DNA of 12,240 bases, taken from the NCBI GenBank assembly GCA_946479665.1, contig CAMLGO010000015.1, positions 1 through 12,240 of the forward strand, read 5' to 3'. The notes under the pieces were generated by a model that saw only the letters and a program-made list of their open reading frames with translations, was not told where the DNA came from and did no database searches. The translations under genes were made by a program, and so were the position numbers. This document shows positions 7,678 to 12,240 of this stretch, piece by piece. Within the stretch, counting starts at the first letter, position 1. Each line of letters starts with the position of its first letter. Source of the stretch: an uncultured Candidatus Saccharibacteria bacterium (GTDB lineage: Bacteria > Patescibacteria > Saccharimonadia > Saccharimonadales > UBA6022).

Positions 7678-7725
7678 TTAACCCACCTGCTTGAGGATAT
7701 CAGCAAAACCCGCCTCGTCGATTAT
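7678..7725 (-). pseudogene. Scrap of a second DUF2130 gene
   Basis: Positions 7685-7721 match 5357-5393, inside the intact DUF2130 gene, at 36 of 37 bases. Read on the minus strand this encodes [13 protein letters not shown], against [13 protein letters not shown] in the intact protein. The single difference is a silent third-position change (GCC to GCG). After KQV the frame ends with Gly and TAA (7678-7680). The coding sequence before and after this stretch is not related to DUF2130. It is best read as a leftover from a lost paralogue or a small duplication; too short to be functional. Confidence 0.75.
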
Positions 7726-7756
7726 GGCCTTGTCGTATGTTAGGAGGCTTCCCTTT

Positions 7757-7785
7757 ATGACAAGTAGACTGGGGTGTAATATACT
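7757..7785 (+). promoter_or_regulatory. Promoter of the 72-aa membrane protein gene
   Basis: ATGACA (7757-7762, five of six matches to TTGACA), 17 bases, then TATACT (7780-7785). This is the best two-box promoter in the window. The leader is about 28 bases. Confidence 0.6.
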
Positions 7786-7819
7786 TATGATAACTAAAGT
7801 AATCATCGAGGAGAAATAG

Positions 7820-8038
7820 ATGGCTAATGTGAAGCGAAACAAGGCAAAGCAAGAAGTTAAAGGCTGGCAAATGCTACTTATAGCAGCCGTCTTTATCGTC
7901 ATAGGGCGCATTATGGGCGGAGCGGTCGGATCGTTTATTGAAGTTGGTGGTTACTTATTCTTCCTACTGAGCATTGCTCGCTTCGTGGCTGAGTCGCGGG
8001 CTAAAAAACAAGCTGGTTCAGATAAGACGAGCGTGTAG
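7820..8038 (+). CDS. Small membrane protein, 72 residues
   Basis: The N-terminus is strongly basic (MANVKRNKAKQEVKGW). Two hydrophobic helices follow, about 18-36 (MLLIAAVFIVIGRIMGGAVG) and 40-56 (EVGGYLFFLLSIARFV), then a charged tail with several lysines. The family is not recognised. The gene is convincing because it has both a good promoter (7757-7785) and a good ribosome binding site (GAGGAG at 7808-7813, six bases before ATG). It stands alone, converging on the hydrolase gene with 25 bases between. The positive-inside rule puts both ends in the cytoplasm. Confidence 0.7.
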   Translation: MANVKRNKAKQEVKGWQMLLIAAVFIVIGRIMGGAVGSFIEVGGYLFFLLSIARFVAESRAKKQAGSDKTSV

Positions 8039-8063
8039 CGACCCGCTTGTTTGTAACATTGGT

Positions 8064-8708
8064 CTAGTGCGATGAGCTAAAAAGGTGTCGGTCTGCTAGT
8101 TCCATGAAGATAGAAAAACTATCTCCCGAAAAATTATGGTCAGCACCTTCTATAATCTCTGCTGTCGTATTTGGAAGCACACCAAGAAGTTCGACATATT
8201 GTTGTGATGGGTCGTGCTCGCCAAATAGAATCGTTGCCTTCTGGTTATTCAAGTTATTTAGGCCGTACACAATCTTATCAAGCCCAAGCTTAGCTGCAGG
8301 ATTTATTAATAACACGTTAGTAATATCCGGATATTCCCAGGCAATCCTGGCAACGATAGAGGCACCAGCAGAGTGAGCCATGATTCTTATATCAAAGGGT
8401 TCATTATTGTCGGGGGATATTTTGCGTTGATTTAGTCTAATAAACTCAAGTATTTGTCGTACATTCGATTCCCAATGATAAGACGTTATAAATGGATTGC
8501 TGATTCTAACGACTGACGTACCATGTTTCTCGTTAGCGCTTTGGGCTATTCTCTTGTACTTCTCCTGATATCCATCAACCGAACCATCGACACCTGGAAT
8601 TATGAGGAGAATTTTATTAGTCCTACCGTGATGGATAGCGACATCAATAGAACAATCTATTTGCACATCATTCATCTGCTCTTTCCATTCTAATTTATCG
8701 GTAGGCAT
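8064..8708 (-). CDS. Alpha/beta hydrolase
   Basis: 214 residues with a complete alpha/beta hydrolase triad. The strand LLIIPGVDGSVDGY (34-47) holds the oxyanion loop, the nucleophile elbow is MAHSAGAS with Ser113, the acid is Asp166 in FGEHDPS, and His191 is in EGADHNF. Small single-domain relatives are esterases, peptidases or lipases; the substrate is unknown. No signal peptide is seen, so it is probably cytoplasmic. The gene starts six bases after an extended -10 (TGC-TAATCT) and has no good ribosome binding site, so a leaderless transcript is likely. It looks more AT-rich than the glycolytic genes, as do the membrane-protein genes on either side, suggesting an accessory segment. Confidence 0.85.
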   Translation of the reverse strand: MPTDKLEWKEQMNDVQIDCSIDVAIHHGRTNKILLIIPGVDGSVDGYQEKYKRIAQSANEKHGTSVVRISNPFITSYHWESNVRQILEFIRLNQRKISPDNNEPFDIRIMAHSAGASIVARIAWEYPDITNVLLINPAAKLGLDKIVYGLNNLNNQKATILFGEHDPSQQYVELLGVLPNTTAEIIEGADHNFSGDSFSIFMELADRHLFSSSH

Positions 8709-8714
8709 AGACCT

Positions 8715-8723
8715 AGATTAGCA
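8715..8723 (-). promoter_or_regulatory. Extended -10 promoter of the hydrolase, leaderless type
   Basis: On the minus strand TGC-TAATCT (TAATCT at 8715-8720) is followed by six bases and the ATG. No -35 is seen. Confidence 0.5.
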
Positions 8724-8726
8724 CGA

Positions 8727-8755
8727 TTGCGTAATGTTAATCCTGATAATATACT
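8727..8755 (+). promoter_or_regulatory. Promoter of the 133-aa membrane protein gene
   Basis: TTGCGT (8727-8732), 17 bases, then TATACT (8750-8755). It lies back to back with the hydrolase promoter in an 89-base divergent gap. Confidence 0.45.
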
Positions 8756-8797
8756 GAAACATAATGACCGTAATAATAATCTCAAAAGGTAATCTTA

Positions 8798-9199
8798 ATG
8801 AATCTATTTAACACCCCGACAAACATGCCTATAATTATTGTCTTAGCAATTGTCTACTTCGTCTGCGCAGCAATTACTACATTTGATACTCGCATAATAC
8901 AGGCTAAAAAAGCTGGTTTCTTGCCAGAGAATGAGTCACAAGTTCCTGAATGGACTGGCTTATTTGGTATCGTAATGTGGCTAGCATTTACTGCTCTATT
9001 TGTGCTTAACTGGTGGTTTGCGCTTGTGCTATTCGCACTCAAATTTATTTTGAAAGTTATCCCTGTACTTGAGAATATAGGCGCATTCTTACTTCTTCCC
9101 ATCGTAGGTAGAAAGACAGCCGAGTCGGTCAATATAGTGGCAAAAGAACAAAGAAAAGCATCCGTGAAACTTAAAGCCTTTAAAAATAAGAATAGCTAA
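8798..9199 (+). CDS. Membrane protein, 133 residues, unknown family
   Basis: Three predicted membrane helices: about 10-29, 53-70 and 71-103, the last stretch possibly being two short helices (WWFALVLFALKFILKVIPVLENIGAFLLLPIV). A loop with charged and polar residues (AKKAGFLPENESQVPEW) follows the first helix. The tail is lysine-rich (KEQRKASVKLKAFKNKNS). There is no catalytic motif and I do not recognise the family. A ribosome binding site (AAAAGG) lies upstream of the ATG. The gene is AT-rich and borders the degraded stretch at 9200-9558, which fits accessory DNA. Confidence 0.65.
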   Translation: MNLFNTPTNMPIIIVLAIVYFVCAAITTFDTRIIQAKKAGFLPENESQVPEWTGLFGIVMWLAFTALFVLNWWFALVLFALKFILKVIPVLENIGAFLLLPIVGRKTAESVNIVAKEQRKASVKLKAFKNKNS

Positions 9200-9216
9200 T
9201 ATATTGCAGGGGCTAT

Positions 9217-9459
9217 CTAAGCAATGCCGGTGAGCTCAATCAGTCGGTTGGGGTTAGCAACGAGATCAACCTTGACTTAACTATCTAAACACTTACGACT
9301 CATTAAGGTGGTTACTTCAAATTGCAGTGGGCTGTCATCAAACCACAGAAAAGGCGTATCAAAGTCGATGGCTTCAATCTTGCCCATTGACCGGTTGGTC
9401 GGCTTAATGTGTTGACCGAGCCGAGAAGTCTCTGGCTCGCTGACCAAGAACGGCCGCCT
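9217..9459 (-). pseudogene. Relic of a HAD-like protein with an in-frame TAA
   Basis: Read on the minus strand, the frame from about 9459 runs through RPFLVSEPETSRLG, MGKIEAIDFDTPFLWFDDSP (from 9387) and SRKCLDS. It hits TAA at 9277-9279 and continues in the same frame with VKVDLVANPNRLIELTGIA to TAG at 9217-9219. The pattern 'IDFxxPFLWFDD ... LDS-x-VKVDLxxNPxxL' is typical of the C-terminal half of HAD-fold proteins, where the aspartates bind metal. I see no start codon or N-terminal catalytic DxDG motif upstream. The protein similarity on both sides of the stop argues for a nonsense-mutated, N-terminally deleted gene. The family assignment is moderate only. Confidence 0.5.
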
Positions 9460-9558
9460 ACACCGAAGCCGTCGGTGCGGGCATTTTACTTTATGGATAT
9501 TACGGAATGTTTTTTATTTTTCAGGACTTGACCACTAAACCGGTCTTCGTTGTCCTTA
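9460..9558. other. Non-coding stretch, nothing recognised
   Basis: This lies between the HAD-like relic and the stop of the three-helix membrane protein gene. It includes a T-rich run around 9510-9521 and short complementary segments around 9523-9555, but no terminator with a T-run in the correct orientation for the minus-strand gene. Confidence 0.4.
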
Positions 9559-10170
9559 TTAATCCAATATCAGGACTAATGGATGGCCAGCATAGAACGG
9601 TATGTCAAAGAAGTAGACAACTAACAGCACTAAGAATAGCCACGCACCAGTTGCCGTAGACCAAATAATCCATATCCTGATCTTTGCACCTGTTTCGCGT
9701 GGCATCTTGTCGATATAGCTCGATTCAATCTCACCAAGCCTCGAGGTACTTTGTATGACTCCAGATTTTACTTCTGCCTCTACAGTCTGATCTATTTCGT
9801 GATAAGCTTTTGCCCATCCGTTATGAAACCTTACTGCTCTATGATAATCGTACATCGCAAAAGTTAGCGCCAAGATCTCGCTTGCGGCTATCAGCATAAA
9901 GAGAATAGTATGCTCAACCGTCAGTGTTTTATATACGACACCTGCAAAAGCTCCTGAAAACGTAAGGGTAGCTGTAGCGACGAGAGTAATCTGATTCATG
10001 AGATGGATAGATGCCGTATTCGCCGAGTCATCCTGGCGCTCAATTAGTCGGTCGTTTCTTGCCTTGAATGATTCATAGCGACCCTGCGCTCGCTGCAGGG
10101 CGTCACCTGTCGATAGGCCAAAAGTTTTTTTGAGGCCCTTGACACTCTCCTGAAAGGGGAGCTTACTCAT
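9559..10170 (-). CDS. Three-helix membrane protein, unknown family
   Basis: 203 residues from the preferred start MSKLPFQESV. An earlier ATG at 10188 would add six residues, but its purine motif is too close. The ATG at 10168-10170 has GAGGGA nine bases upstream and overlaps the stop of the preceding small gene as ATGAGTAA. The protein has an amphipathic, charged N-terminal region of about 60 residues, then two adjacent membrane helices (around NQITLVATATLTFSGAFAGV and TILFMLIAASEILALTFAM). A cytoplasmic helical segment of about 60 residues comes next, and a third membrane helix (IWIIWSTATGAWLFLVLLVV) near the C-terminus. No known domain is recognised. The layout recalls small membrane effector proteins, but nothing in the sequence proves that. 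Confidence 0.75.
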   Translation of the reverse strand: MSKLPFQESVKGLKKTFGLSTGDALQRAQGRYESFKARNDRLIERQDDSANTASIHLMNQITLVATATLTFSGAFAGVVYKTLTVEHTILFMLIAASEILALTFAMYDYHRAVRFHNGWAKAYHEIDQTVEAEVKSGVIQSTSRLGEIESSYIDKMPRETGAKIRIWIIWSTATGAWLFLVLLVVYFFDIPFYAGHPLVLILD

Positions 10171-10288
10171 CGGTAGTTCCCTCATCATCCTTTATTGGCT
10201 CTTGGCTTATATCGATGATGTGTGACCCGATGTAATTTTGCGCTCCTTTGATGATTGGACTCAGTTCGTTTATTTTCTCGTTATCCAC
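10163..10288 (-). CDS. 41-aa acidic peptide gene with GTG start
   Basis: Begins with GTG at 10286-10288 behind a near-ideal ribosome binding site (AAGGAG, five bases before the GTG). It encodes 41 residues, starting MDNEKINELSPIIKGA and ending EPIKDDEGTTDE, soluble and strongly acidic at the C-terminus. The TAA overlaps the ATG of the membrane-protein gene by eight bases (ATGAGTAA), a classic arrangement for translational coupling. No family is recognised. The good start site, the overlap and the peptide-like composition make this a real gene rather than chance. A small partner or regulator of the membrane protein is the obvious guess, untested. Confidence 0.72.
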   Translation of the reverse strand: MDNEKINELSPIIKGAQNYIGSHIIDISQEPIKDDEGTTDE

Positions 10289-10325
10289 GACTACTCCTTG
10301 TGGTTGGATTGTTACACTGTTCTTT

Positions 10326-10341
10326 GATCTGGCTTCAGATC
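10326..10341. repeat. Inverted repeat GATCTG-GCTT-CAGATC
   Basis: Perfect six-base arms around four bases, 38 bases upstream of the GTG of the 41-aa gene. TATAAG on the minus strand at 10354-10359 could be its -10, which would place the repeat in the leader or just past the start of transcription. It could be an operator or an RNA hairpin. Confidence 0.4.
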
Positions 10342-10405
10342 CCCTATTCGCAACTTATACGATACGTTCGGCAAATGCAAGTAGTTTTATAACTTTCTGA
10401 GACTC

Positions 10406-10418
10406 ATGAGAATCTCAT
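10406..10418. repeat. Palindrome ATGAGA-A-TCTCAT
   Basis: Perfect six-base arms around one base. Further TGAGA copies lie at 10398 and 10436, so TGAGA occurs three times within about 45 bases. It sits in the gap between the 41-aa gene and the HNH relic. It may be an operator; no regulator gene is visible nearby. Confidence 0.35.
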
Positions 10419-10444
10419 TCTAAACTCTCGGAGGTGTGAGACAC

Positions 10445-10506
10445 GAAAAGAGCCCACACTTCCAGCGGACGAATGGCTCTCAACCCGGAAGGATTAGGCT
10501 CTTTTC
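10445..10506. repeat. Ten-base inverted repeat with a third competing arm
   Basis: GAAAAGAGCC (10445-10454) is the exact complement of GGCTCTTTTC (10497-10506), with 42 bases between. A second GGCTCT at 10475-10480 can also pair with the left arm, and CTTCC/GGAAG can pair inside the large loop. The outer arms carry A-run and T-run in both orientations, so it may act as a terminator for the minus-strand redox genes ending at 10604. The three-arm design would also fit an attenuator. It overlaps the start of the HNH relic. Confidence 0.45.
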
Positions 10507-10607
10507 ATGACCGCGAGGTGCGGGCCTGGATCGAAGGTGGCCGCACAACGACCGATAACTGCCAAATACTCTACCGTGAGGATAATCGCCGCAAGGGTAA
10601 AAGTTAG
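10473..10607 (+). pseudogene. Degenerate HNH nuclease C-terminal fragment
   Basis: A 44-codon frame (ATG at 10473) encodes FHDREVRAWIEGGRT followed by TDNCQILYREDNRRKGKS. This matches the end of HNH domains of the McrA type ('HADHxxxWxxGGxTxxxNCQxLCRxxNRxKG'). The second metal-site histidine position reads R, and the zinc-type cysteine before REDN reads Y. The N-terminal part of such a nuclease is absent and TGA closes the frame upstream. No ribosome binding site or promoter fits. It overlaps the antisense stop of the NADP-binding protein gene by four bases. A gene remnant is more likely than a live peptide. Confidence 0.5.
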
Positions 10608-11263
10608 TCGCTAAGGAGATTAGTAAGTGTCTTGGTGTCAACATTCGCACCGAAGACATTGCCGCCCGGCTCGAGCTTACGCCCGGCGGTGAGGTTGCCA
10701 ATGGAAAGAGGGTCGAAACCGAGCATGTCGATGAGGTGCGAGACAGTCTCGACATCCTGCGCGCTATCCCCTGCTACGGCAATAGCCTTGCGGCCGATTG
10801 CACCTGTAGGGCGAGGTTCATCGTATAGATCGTGATAGCCCATATGATTGAAGGCTTTGACGACGCGCGACTGTGATAGAAATGCCTGGATGGCTTCGCT
10901 CGAAGAATGACTAGGATCGAGGAATTCATCACGCGGACCATCGACTTCCCACCAGTGGTTGGTTGCGTCGATAACGAGCTTGCCAGCGAGTGCGTCGTGC
11001 GGTATCTGGCGGTGTTTACTGAGTGGTAAGGCCAGGATCACGACATCGGACTGCTCGGCAACTTCACGACTTGAAGCCGCAACGGCACCGGGCGCGAGCA
11101 CCTCAACCGAAAGCTTGATCTTACTCACCTCGCCCGAGCCGGCAATATATACACGGTAGCCCGCCTTGAGTGCTAGCTGCGCGAGTACGATGCCGAGTTT
11201 GCCCGCACCAAGAATACCGATCGTTTGTACGTTGGCTATATTATTTCTCCGCAAGCAATTCAC
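10604..11263 (-). CDS. NADP-binding oxidoreductase, F420-reductase-like (COG2085)
   Basis: 219 residues from the GTG at 11263. A Rossmann fold begins at TIGILGAGKLG (14-24). Further family blocks are SDVVILALPLSKH, KLVIDATNHWWEVDGP, SRVVKAFNHMGYHDLYDEP and AVAGDSAQDV. This matches the NADPH-dependent F420 reductase / predicted dinucleotide-binding group. Because F420 synthesis is not expected in a CPR bacterium, a flavin or other substrate is likely. The start is doubtful. The GTG has no ribosome binding site and lies within the upstream monooxygenase gene. A good GGAG (11247-11250) instead points to codon ATA at 11237-11239, just where relatives begin. That may be a mutated ATG. The protein core itself is intact. 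Confidence 0.82.
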   Translation of the reverse strand: MNCLRRNNIANVQTIGILGAGKLGIVLAQLALKAGYRVYIAGSGEVSKIKLSVEVLAPGAVAASSREVAEQSDVVILALPLSKHRQIPHDALAGKLVIDATNHWWEVDGPRDEFLDPSHSSSEAIQAFLSQSRVVKAFNHMGYHDLYDEPRPTGAIGRKAIAVAGDSAQDVETVSHLIDMLGFDPLSIGNLTAGRKLEPGGNVFGANVDTKTLTNLLSD

Positions 11264-12179
11264 GCACGCGCGGAATCACCTTGGTGGCATATAGTTCGAT
11301 CATGTGGCGGCGCACATCGGCAGGTACCGGGCCAAAGCCATACACCATGTCAAAGCGGGTCGCACCGACGACCTTCATGGCACGGGCGATCTTTTGGGCG
11401 ACGGTTTCTGGCGAGCCCACATACATGGAACCGCTCTTTACTTCACTGAGGAAATGCTCACGTGACATCGGCGCCCAGCCACGGGTTTTTCCCACGCGGT
11501 CCATCTGTGTTTTAAAGAGTGGAAATGCCATTTTGACAGCCTCTTCGTCGGTATCAGCAATAAAGCCCGGCGAGTGCATACCGACCGGGTGTGGCGTACG
11601 ACCAAATTGCTCGGTAGCGCGCTTATAAAGATCAACATACGGCGCGAAACGGTCTGGTGAACCACCTATGATAGCGAGTACCAGCGGAAAGTCGTAGGCA
11701 GCCGCACGCACGACCGATTGCGGTGAACCGCCGACTCCCACAAATGTTTCGAGCTTCCCCGACTCGGTCTTTGGGAAGATATCGGCATTTTCGAGCGACT
11801 GAGTATACTTGCCCTCCCATGTGACTGGCTTTTCCTGCAGTAGCTTCGAGAAAAGATCGATCTTCTCTTCAAATAGCGCCTCGTAATCACGAAGGTCGTA
11901 GCCGAACAGTGGAAAGGATTCGGTAAATGAACCGCGGCCTAGGATCACCTGCGCACGGCCGCCAGATACAGCGTCGAGGGTTGAAAAGCGCTCAAAAACA
12001 CGCACCGGATCGTCACTACTGAGCACCGTCACGCCAGAGGCGAGCTTAATGCGCTTGGTTTTGCTCGCAATGGCAGCTAGTACCATTTCGGGGCTTGAGA
12101 TAGCAAAATCGTCGCGGTGGTGTTCGCCAAGAGCGATGATATCCACGCCGAGCTTGTCGGCCAGAACCGCTTCATCCAC
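11241..12179 (-). CDS. Luciferase-like flavin monooxygenase (LLM), N-terminally interrupted
   Basis: 312 residues from the GTG at 12179. It is a TIM-barrel protein of the bacterial luciferase superfamily: GLGEHHR-type motif ALGEHHRDDF (17-26), SSPEMVLAAIASKTKRIKLASGVTVLSSDDPVRVFERFSTLD split over 29-70, GRGSFTESFPLFGYDL (81-96), and FVGVGGSP near residue 145. Members use FMNH2 or F420H2 to oxidise or reduce small molecules. The reductase-like gene downstream overlaps it by 23 bases and could supply reduced cofactor. The first strand of the barrel is missing from this ORF. In the same frame upstream, the expected N-terminal sequence is visible but cut by a TAA at 12201-12203. The gene is therefore either a recent pseudogene or starts late. 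Confidence 0.8.
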   Translation of the reverse strand: MDEAVLADKLGVDIIALGEHHRDDFAISSPEMVLAAIASKTKRIKLASGVTVLSSDDPVRVFERFSTLDAVSGGRAQVILGRGSFTESFPLFGYDLRDYEALFEEKIDLFSKLLQEKPVTWEGKYTQSLENADIFPKTESGKLETFVGVGGSPQSVVRAAAYDFPLVLAIIGGSPDRFAPYVDLYKRATEQFGRTPHPVGMHSPGFIADTDEEAVKMAFPLFKTQMDRVGKTRGWAPMSREHFLSEVKSGSMYVGSPETVAQKIARAMKVVGATRFDMVYGFGPVPADVRRHMIELYATKVIPRVRELLAEK

Positions 12180-12200
12180 AACCAGTCGGATCGACTCGGC

Positions 12201-12240
12201 TTAGTTCATTAGCTTGCCGTCTTTGCCGACAGCCAGGTCG
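12201..12240 (-). pseudogene. Detached N-terminal piece of the LLM monooxygenase
   Basis: In the LLM reading frame, the minus strand encodes DLAVGKDGKLMN from the window edge to TAA at 12201-12203. It then resumes with AESIRLVVDEAVLADKLG, which is how relatives continue. The piece carries on beyond the right edge. Whether a start codon exists outside the window cannot be seen. Confidence 0.6.

Noticed and set aside
9510..9561. Terminator after the three-helix membrane protein gene
   Set aside because: Short complementary pieces exist, but on the minus strand they are followed by an A-run, not a T-run.
11170..11628. Plus-strand frame of 152 codons across the redox genes
   Set aside because: It lies antisense to two well-recognised proteins; its composition is typical of a shadow frame and there is no start signal.
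12201..12203. TAA read as a sense codon in the monooxygenase
   Set aside because: TAA ends nine genes in the window at the expected protein ends, so general reassignment is not tenable.

Overview
The window reads as chromosomal DNA of a bacterium with moderate GC content, the standard genetic code and compact gene spacing. The content is core glycolysis (phosphoglycerate mutase and enolase), a DUF2130 coiled-coil protein, a membrane-anchored DUF348 + 3D-domain wall protein, and many small orphan membrane proteins. Extended -10 promoters sitting almost on top of start codons add to this. Together they suggest a member of the Candidate Phyla Radiation, most likely Candidatus Saccharibacteria (TM7). 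The lineage is my inference; no rRNA or marker gene is present to prove it. No gene here ends in TGA.

Layout. 1-1043: the start of an unidentified gene leaving the left edge, then a gene for the end-joining protein Ku, both on the minus strand. 1044-3903: a plus-strand S51 peptidase, a minus-strand gpmA, and a divergent plus-strand eno that ends at a strong two-way terminator. 3929-6323: a minus-strand run of the DUF348/3D wall protein, the DUF2130 protein and a 65-aa glycine-zipper membrane peptide, the last two translationally coupled. 6440-7608: two divergent PhnB-like VOC proteins, one followed by a small membrane protein. 7609-9199: a DUF2130 gene scrap, a 72-aa membrane protein, an alpha/beta hydrolase and a 133-aa membrane protein.

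9200-12240 looks like accessory DNA in decay. It holds a HAD-like relic with an in-frame stop, a two-gene unit (41-aa peptide overlapping a three-helix membrane protein), a cluster of inverted repeats and a degenerate HNH nuclease tail. It ends with a redox pair: an NADP-binding F420-reductase-like protein and a luciferase-like flavin monooxygenase whose N-terminal coding region is cut by a TAA.

Two start modes coexist. Four genes (56 minus, gpmA, eno, the hydrolase) have a -10 box exactly six bases before ATG and no usable ribosome binding site, and DUF2130 has eight bases. This implies leaderless mRNAs. Ku, both VOC genes and most of the small membrane and accessory genes have ordinary Shine-Dalgarno leaders. 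I found no CRISPR array, tRNA, rRNA or insertion sequence, and no clear new defence system. The most unusual leads are the leaderless promoter class, the absence of TGA stops, the DUF2130 duplicate scrap with its nuclease-like D...ExK pattern, and the coupled 41-aa/membrane-protein pair.
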